Assembly (NCBI RefSeq): GCF_006438915.1
Contig: NZ_RCZE01000008.1
Location: forward strand, 124,001 to 188,000
Length of the DNA: 64,000 nt
Origin: Pseudomonas arsenicoxydans
Lineage (GTDB): Bacteria > Pseudomonadota > Gammaproteobacteria > Pseudomonadales > Pseudomonadaceae
Direction: 5' to 3'
Part shown: positions 60,448 to 64,000 of the stretch, piece by piece
How the letters are laid out: each line of letters opens with the position of its first letter
Numbering within the stretch: the first letter of the stretch is position 1
Translations under genes and position numbers: made by a program
Notes under the pieces: generated by a model
The model's input: the letters and a program-made list of their open reading frames with translations, nothing else
Told to the model about the DNA's origin: nothing
Database searches by the model: none

Positions 60448-62486
60448 TGCTTACCGCCTCGATTACTTCCAGTGTTCAACATCACTCCTGGTGCAAGATC
60501 TCGAGGATTCACTGATGCACCAAACCCTTCCGGCGCAGAAAGACTGATATCTATCATTGATTTAGCGCGATGCTGCCACGTTTGCTGCTGTTGCTGAAAC
60601 GCCTCCTGCGCCGCCTGAGGAATAGGGCCAACATCTCTATTTATAGCGAGAAGATCCTGAGGGACGAACCCACCAGCTTTGTCTTGCCGACCAATTACTT
60701 CATCGCCAATCCCTACGGCCCCCAATGAGCTCCTGACGATTTCTTTCTGCGTTGCAGCGAAATCATTAAATGCACCTTTAAGTGCCGCAAGATCCCTATT
60801 AGCAATTGCCATGATGGTTTTGCCAATAAGAGCTAAGAGATTAACTACTGTACGCAGACTATTGATTGCGAGGGTTAATCCAACACCTAGGCCTTGCCCC
60901 AACATTTTCAGGAAGCCATCCATTGAGCCCTTTCCGCCGGTCACCGTATTAAAAAGCGCTGAGAACTCATTTACCAATGACTTAACGGCATGACGAAATT
61001 GAGCACTATGGTCCCAAGCAAGCTTTATTCCAGCCGCTACACCTGCGATGGCTATGACAGGCCAAGTAATCAGGCCAACAACAAACGCCAATGCAGAGAA
61101 AGCAGCAACAAGCCCGAGCACCGTCAGAGTAAACTTTGCAACCTCTGGATTTTTATCAACAAAGTCAGAAAGCTTTAGTATTGCTGTATTGACGAAATCT
61201 AAAAATCCGCCGCCAATCTTTGTATCAAATATTTTCGCTTTCAAGTCCTCCCATCGAGCGGAGAAAGCCTCCATTTTCGCCTGCATTGTTTTTAATCGAG
61301 CCGCAAATTCTTTGGCTTGCGAGCCTATGGCCTCGTTTGATCCTGCGAGCTTTAGAGCGTTATCGAGTTCATCCGCTCTTTTTAGAGCTTTTTCTATAAC
61401 CCTCGCGTTCTCTACGCCAAAATGTTCCTCCATCATCAATAGTGCTTGGCGTTGATTTTTCGCATAAATCGGCGTCATTTTTGAAAGGTACAGTTGAAGG
61501 CCTGCTGCACCATCCTTCCTTGCTACGTCCCCGATCTGTCCTTTCATGGTCCTTAGTTTGCCAAGCGTGGCATTCAATGCAGTACCAGCGACCTCGGGCA
61601 TCGGTTCAACGTTTGAAAAAAAGCCAGCAAGGGCCGTTTGCGTTTCCACTGAATAGCCACGCAAGGCCCCAGAAGCACGAGTAAGAACTCTGTACATCTT
61701 ATCTGGAGATGTAACGGTTTTATCGGAGATATAGTTAACTTGATCAGCTAGCTTTTCCATATCCGGCATCGATATACCAAGTTGAGACTTTATCGAACCA
61801 ATTAGCTCGCCAGCCTCAGCAAAATCAAATCCGGAAGCCACGGCTGTCATGCCGCTAAGTTTCGTGAAACGTTGCAAATCCTCCGTCGCTACACCAGCTT
61901 GAGAGGCACCAGCAGCCAGGTCCATTGCCGACTTGGTCGATATACCGAGAAACTTTGCAGTGCCTTCAGATTCTTTTTTGAATTTTTGAAGTCCTGCAGG
62001 ATTCAGGTCAGTCAGTCGAGCAATATTGGATAACGATGATTCAAGACCTGCGCTCGCTTGATACATCTGCTTCAACGCAATAGCCGGGAAAACAAATCCT
62101 GCGGCTGCTTGCATGCCCTGCCCCATACCTCCAGCGCCACCGGCACCACCTGCCCTTCTACCTCCGCGAGCGCCTCCCGCAAATGGAAGGCCTGGCATTC
62201 GTGGCATGGCAGGCATCGGCGGAATCTTGATCTGCTTTTCCATCGTGCGCCGCATACGCTCCGCCTCAAGTGTTGTCTGTGCCAGGCTTGCCTTGAGGGA
62301 TGAGAGGTTGTCGACGACTTTCTTGGTGCGATTAGCAGCCGAAGACACACCGGTAAGCGATGCAGCAATACGATCCGTCTGCTTGATGATCTCAGTGCTC
62401 GAACGTCGAGCAGCAGCAGCGATTTTCTCCAGCGGCTTGCTAAAGCGATCAACAATTTCGTATGCGTATGAAATGGAGTAAGACAT
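60444..62486 (-). CDS. Tail tape measure protein (gp42)
   Basis: 680-residue helical tape measure protein. It starts at the ATG 62486. It shows the tape-measure core: GLESSLSNIARLTDLNPAGL and the MDLAAGASQAGVATEDLQRF region, with membrane-like segments (VLGLVAAFSALAFVVGLITW). It sits directly after the chaperone frames, the normal order, and its length sets tail length. At ~680 residues it implies a medium-length tail. Confidence 0.9.
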   Translation of the reverse strand: MSYSISYAYEIVDRFSKPLEKIAAAARRSSTEIIKQTDRIAASLTGVSSAANRTKKVVDNLSSLKASLAQTTLEAERMRRTMEKQIKIPPMPAMPRMPGLPFAGGARGGRRAGGAGGAGGMGQGMQAAAGFVFPAIALKQMYQASAGLESSLSNIARLTDLNPAGLQKFKKESEGTAKFLGISTKSAMDLAAGASQAGVATEDLQRFTKLSGMTAVASGFDFAEAGELIGSIKSQLGISMPDMEKLADQVNYISDKTVTSPDKMYRVLTRASGALRGYSVETQTALAGFFSNVEPMPEVAGTALNATLGKLRTMKGQIGDVARKDGAAGLQLYLSKMTPIYAKNQRQALLMMEEHFGVENARVIEKALKRADELDNALKLAGSNEAIGSQAKEFAARLKTMQAKMEAFSARWEDLKAKIFDTKIGGGFLDFVNTAILKLSDFVDKNPEVAKFTLTVLGLVAAFSALAFVVGLITWPVIAIAGVAAGIKLAWDHSAQFRHAVKSLVNEFSALFNTVTGGKGSMDGFLKMLGQGLGVGLTLAINSLRTVVNLLALIGKTIMAIANRDLAALKGAFNDFAATQKEIVRSSLGAVGIGDEVIGRQDKAGGFVPQDLLAINRDVGPIPQAAQEAFQQQQQTWQHRAKSMIDISLSAPEGFGASVNPRDLAPGVMLNTGSNRGGKQ

Positions 62487-62686
62487 CAACGCTTTCCCTT
62501 TGCCGCTTCAGCACGAAGTTTGTTATTGGCATTCACTTTGGCCACGACTGTCAGTAAATCTGAGTACGCAAGTCCCATTGCATACTCACAGCTGATAGCG
62601 CCATCACTTGCCATGGAGATATCTACACACGCTTCCAACCACTGTTCGGGAGTTAGCGCGAGAGCTTCCCGGAACGTGACAAAAAA
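62486..62686 (-). CDS. -1 frameshift extension of the tail assembly chaperone
   Basis: At 62686-62680 the message reads T TTT TTG, a slippery heptamer in the chaperone frame. A slip of -1 leads into a frame that stays open for 64 further codons (VTFREALALTPEQWLEACVD at its start, NANNKLRAEAAKGKR at its end) and stops at TGA 62488-62486, which overlaps the tape measure ATG. The fusion would be about 208 residues. This is the gpG-GT arrangement of phage tails. Inferred from sequence, not shown experimentally. Confidence 0.82.
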   Translation of the reverse strand, partial: FFVTFREALALTPEQWLEACVDISMASDGAISCEYAMGLAYSDLLTVVAKVNANNKLRAEAAKGKR

Positions 62687-63111
62687 TCGAACATCATCTC
62701 GTCGATGTCTTCGGCGCTCATCATCGTGTTGACATGGAAGGAGGAAATCGGGATGCGGCCATCGATCGAGGCGAAGCCAGGCGCGGTCAGCAAGGCGATG
62801 AACTTTTCAGTCAGGACCTCGCCGTCACCATTGCCCATATAGAAGGCTAGGCGTGCAGCGGCAATGGAAGACTCACGCTCTTCAGCAACAGATTTCTTTT
62901 CGGCATCCTCAGGATCTGGACGCTCGCCACGTTCCTTCATGCTTTCAACCATCCGCATCACAGCGGCGGTGTAGATTGAATTGAGGCCGGACACCTTGGC
63001 CGCAACCTTGCCGGTCGGCTCGTTGAAGCAGATCAGAGAGCACTCAACGGTCTCGCCCTTTTCTGCAATTTGAAGAGGTTTGGTCAGGATAAAATCGAAG
63101 GACTTGCTCAT
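62653..63111 (-). CDS. Phage tail assembly chaperone, zero-frame product (Mu gp41-like)
   Basis: 152-residue short form. The sequence SFDFILTKPLQIAEKGETVE then LSRSGKLSR at the end matches the tail chaperone family placed before the tape measure. It terminates at a TAA soon after the slippery site, so most ribosomes would stop here. The tail tube gene lies 118 bp upstream. It acts during tail tube assembly in the cytosol. Confidence 0.86.
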   Translation of the reverse strand: MSKSFDFILTKPLQIAEKGETVECSLICFNEPTGKVAAKVSGLNSIYTAAVMRMVESMKERGERPDPEDAEKKSVAEERESSIAAARLAFYMGNGDGEVLTEKFIALLTAPGFASIDGRIPISSFHVNTMMSAEDIDEMMFDFLSRSGKLSR

Positions 63112-63229
63112 TCGCGTCTCGCTAGATTGATTGGTTTGCGTTTATGCCTCGCGCACATGCGAAGGATTCACCGCACCAACCGAGCATCCCACTCGACGGG
63201 TAAGGTATTTCGGTGTTTCGACTCGTGAG

Positions 63230-63628
63230 TTATGCCATCTGATCGCCAGACCACTCGATCGAGATCTTCCCATCAGCCGCCGGCCCGCGCTCGACGGCGT
63301 TGGTGCAGCTCATGCCGGAGAAAGAGCGTGCCATAACTTCACCGCTGGCCAGCTGGTCACTGAACTGAATGACGTTGGTGCCGATCATTGACTTCCACTT
63401 AGCGATCTTCTTGTCCGCGTCGGCGGTGACGTAGATCTCGAACTTAACTTTACTAACCATCGACTCGGCGTCGAAGGTGTGTACGGAAACAGCTGATCCG
63501 CCACCAGTGCTCGCCGCACGCACTTTGATCTCGCCCTCACCGCCGTCATACGTAAGCGAGTTCGGAACGATGGCGATGGTCTCGTTATTGACGATGATCT
63601 GGGGAGTGGAAAACGCTTGCATTGACAT
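63230..63628 (-). CDS. Phage tail tube protein (Mu gpM-like)
   Basis: 132-residue tube subunit. The block NNETIAIVPNSLTYDGGEGE, followed by VSKVKFEIYVTADADKKIAK and WKSMIGTNVIQFSDQLASGE, fits tube proteins of Mu-like tails. The end of the sheath gene lies 11 bp upstream. It polymerises as the inner tube of the contractile tail. Confidence 0.87.
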   Translation of the reverse strand: MSMQAFSTPQIIVNNETIAIVPNSLTYDGGEGEIKVRAASTGGGSAVSVHTFDAESMVSKVKFEIYVTADADKKIAKWKSMIGTNVIQFSDQLASGEVMARSFSGMSCTNAVERGPAADGKISIEWSGDQMA

Positions 63629-63639
63629 AGTTTTCTACC

Positions 63640-64000
63640 TCACACCGCGAACGTGACGGACAGGTTGTAGTTGATTTCCCGCAGCTGCGTGACGATTGGC
63701 AGCGGCCCGGCGATGGCTACAGAACCACTTTCAAGATTGACCGCGACGACAGTGTTCTCAATGAACTCTTGTTCTGCATCTCGCCCAGCCTGCACAAGCG
63801 CCAGATCTGCAAGGTTGCGGTAAATGCGCTGAAGCTCCGCCGTGATGCTCGCCCGGTTGGCCATCTTCCTACCAGGTATGAGCGCGCCCAGTGTCAAACG
63901 ACTTTGCGCGAAGGTCTGCTTCAGGTTTGACCAGAAGTACTCACGGCACACGCTGCCAGTGTCCAGGTATTCAAGAAATTTGAATGTGTTGCTGGCGTTC
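63640..64000 (-). CDS. Phage tail sheath protein (Mu gpL-like), C-terminal part only
   Basis: The minus-strand frame is open from the right edge to the stop at 63640 and reads NASNTFKFLEYLDTGSVCRE, then YFWSNLKQTFAQSRLTLGAL and LREINYNLSVTFAV. It resembles the C-terminus of contractile tail sheath proteins. The start lies outside the window. It overlies the tube subunits and contracts on adsorption. Confidence 0.82.
   Translation of the reverse strand, partial: NASNTFKFLEYLDTGSVCREYFWSNLKQTFAQSRLTLGALIPGRKMANRASITAELQRIYRNLADLALVQAGRDAEQEFIENTVVAVNLESGSVAIAGPLPIVTQLREINYNLSVTFAV

Overview
The window comes from a fluorescent pseudomonad (Pseudomonas fluorescens/putida-like, high GC). The evidence is a complete mannitol operon in the P. 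fluorescens order mtlR-mtlE-F-G-K-D-Y-Z, seven Pseudomonas-type REP inverted pairs (arms close to GTGGGAGCGGGCTTGCTCGC), and Pseudomonas-typical small families (DUF2790, DUF1652). No tRNA, rRNA or CRISPR array was seen.

Layout. 1-4.05 kb: a hybrid sensor kinase cut by the left edge, divergent from a single-domain response regulator. 4.1-7.4 kb: a glycosyltransferase and two tandem PI-PLC-X proteins. 7.5-17.3 kb: mannitol/polyol uptake and catabolism. The AraC regulator MtlR controls an ABC importer, mannitol dehydrogenase, a xylulokinase and a fructokinase, and REP pairs sit in four of the junctions. 17.6-23.1 kb: an orphan T6SS spike (VgrG) fused to a Tle1-like phospholipase, followed by three tandem paralogous lipoproteins that are probably immunity proteins. 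23.1-34.9 kb: mostly core genes: small secreted proteins, ecotin, a threonine dehydratase preceded by a leader-peptide attenuator, a RimK-like/GNAT-C39/CorA-like group, an aldose sugar dehydrogenase, Ku and an LpxO-like hydroxylase.

34.9-44.4 kb is an accessory island, partly AT-rich. It holds a flavin amine oxidase, a phage antirepressor-like protein, an extra CsrA/RsmA homologue, a hexapeptide acetyltransferase, a 23-nt tandem repeat, and a secreted DUF1254 protein with an outer-membrane transporter-like protein. Five same-strand copies of a 20-nt motif (consensus near TTTCAGGATTTACCTACAT) are scattered through it. Two of them head paralogous, terminator-ended, ~190-nt non-coding units, which are candidate small RNAs. 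A TerC-family membrane protein follows at 44.4-45.1 kb.

45.3-64 kb: a YhaV-type toxin with an unusual antitoxin, a 64-bp near-perfect palindrome, a promoter bracketed by twin operators, and then a Mu-type contractile-tail cluster read leftwards. Its order is sheath, tube, chaperone with a probable -1 frameshift, tape measure, gpN, gpP, gp45, gp46, gp47, gp48, two fibre/chaperone modules, holins, endolysin and DUF1353. IS66 relics flank a secreted adhesin-like cargo gene at the left end of this region. The window stops inside the sheath gene, so a full Mu-like prophage cannot be told apart from a tail-like bacteriocin.

All family names come from reading the sequence and recalling the families. 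No database search was run.
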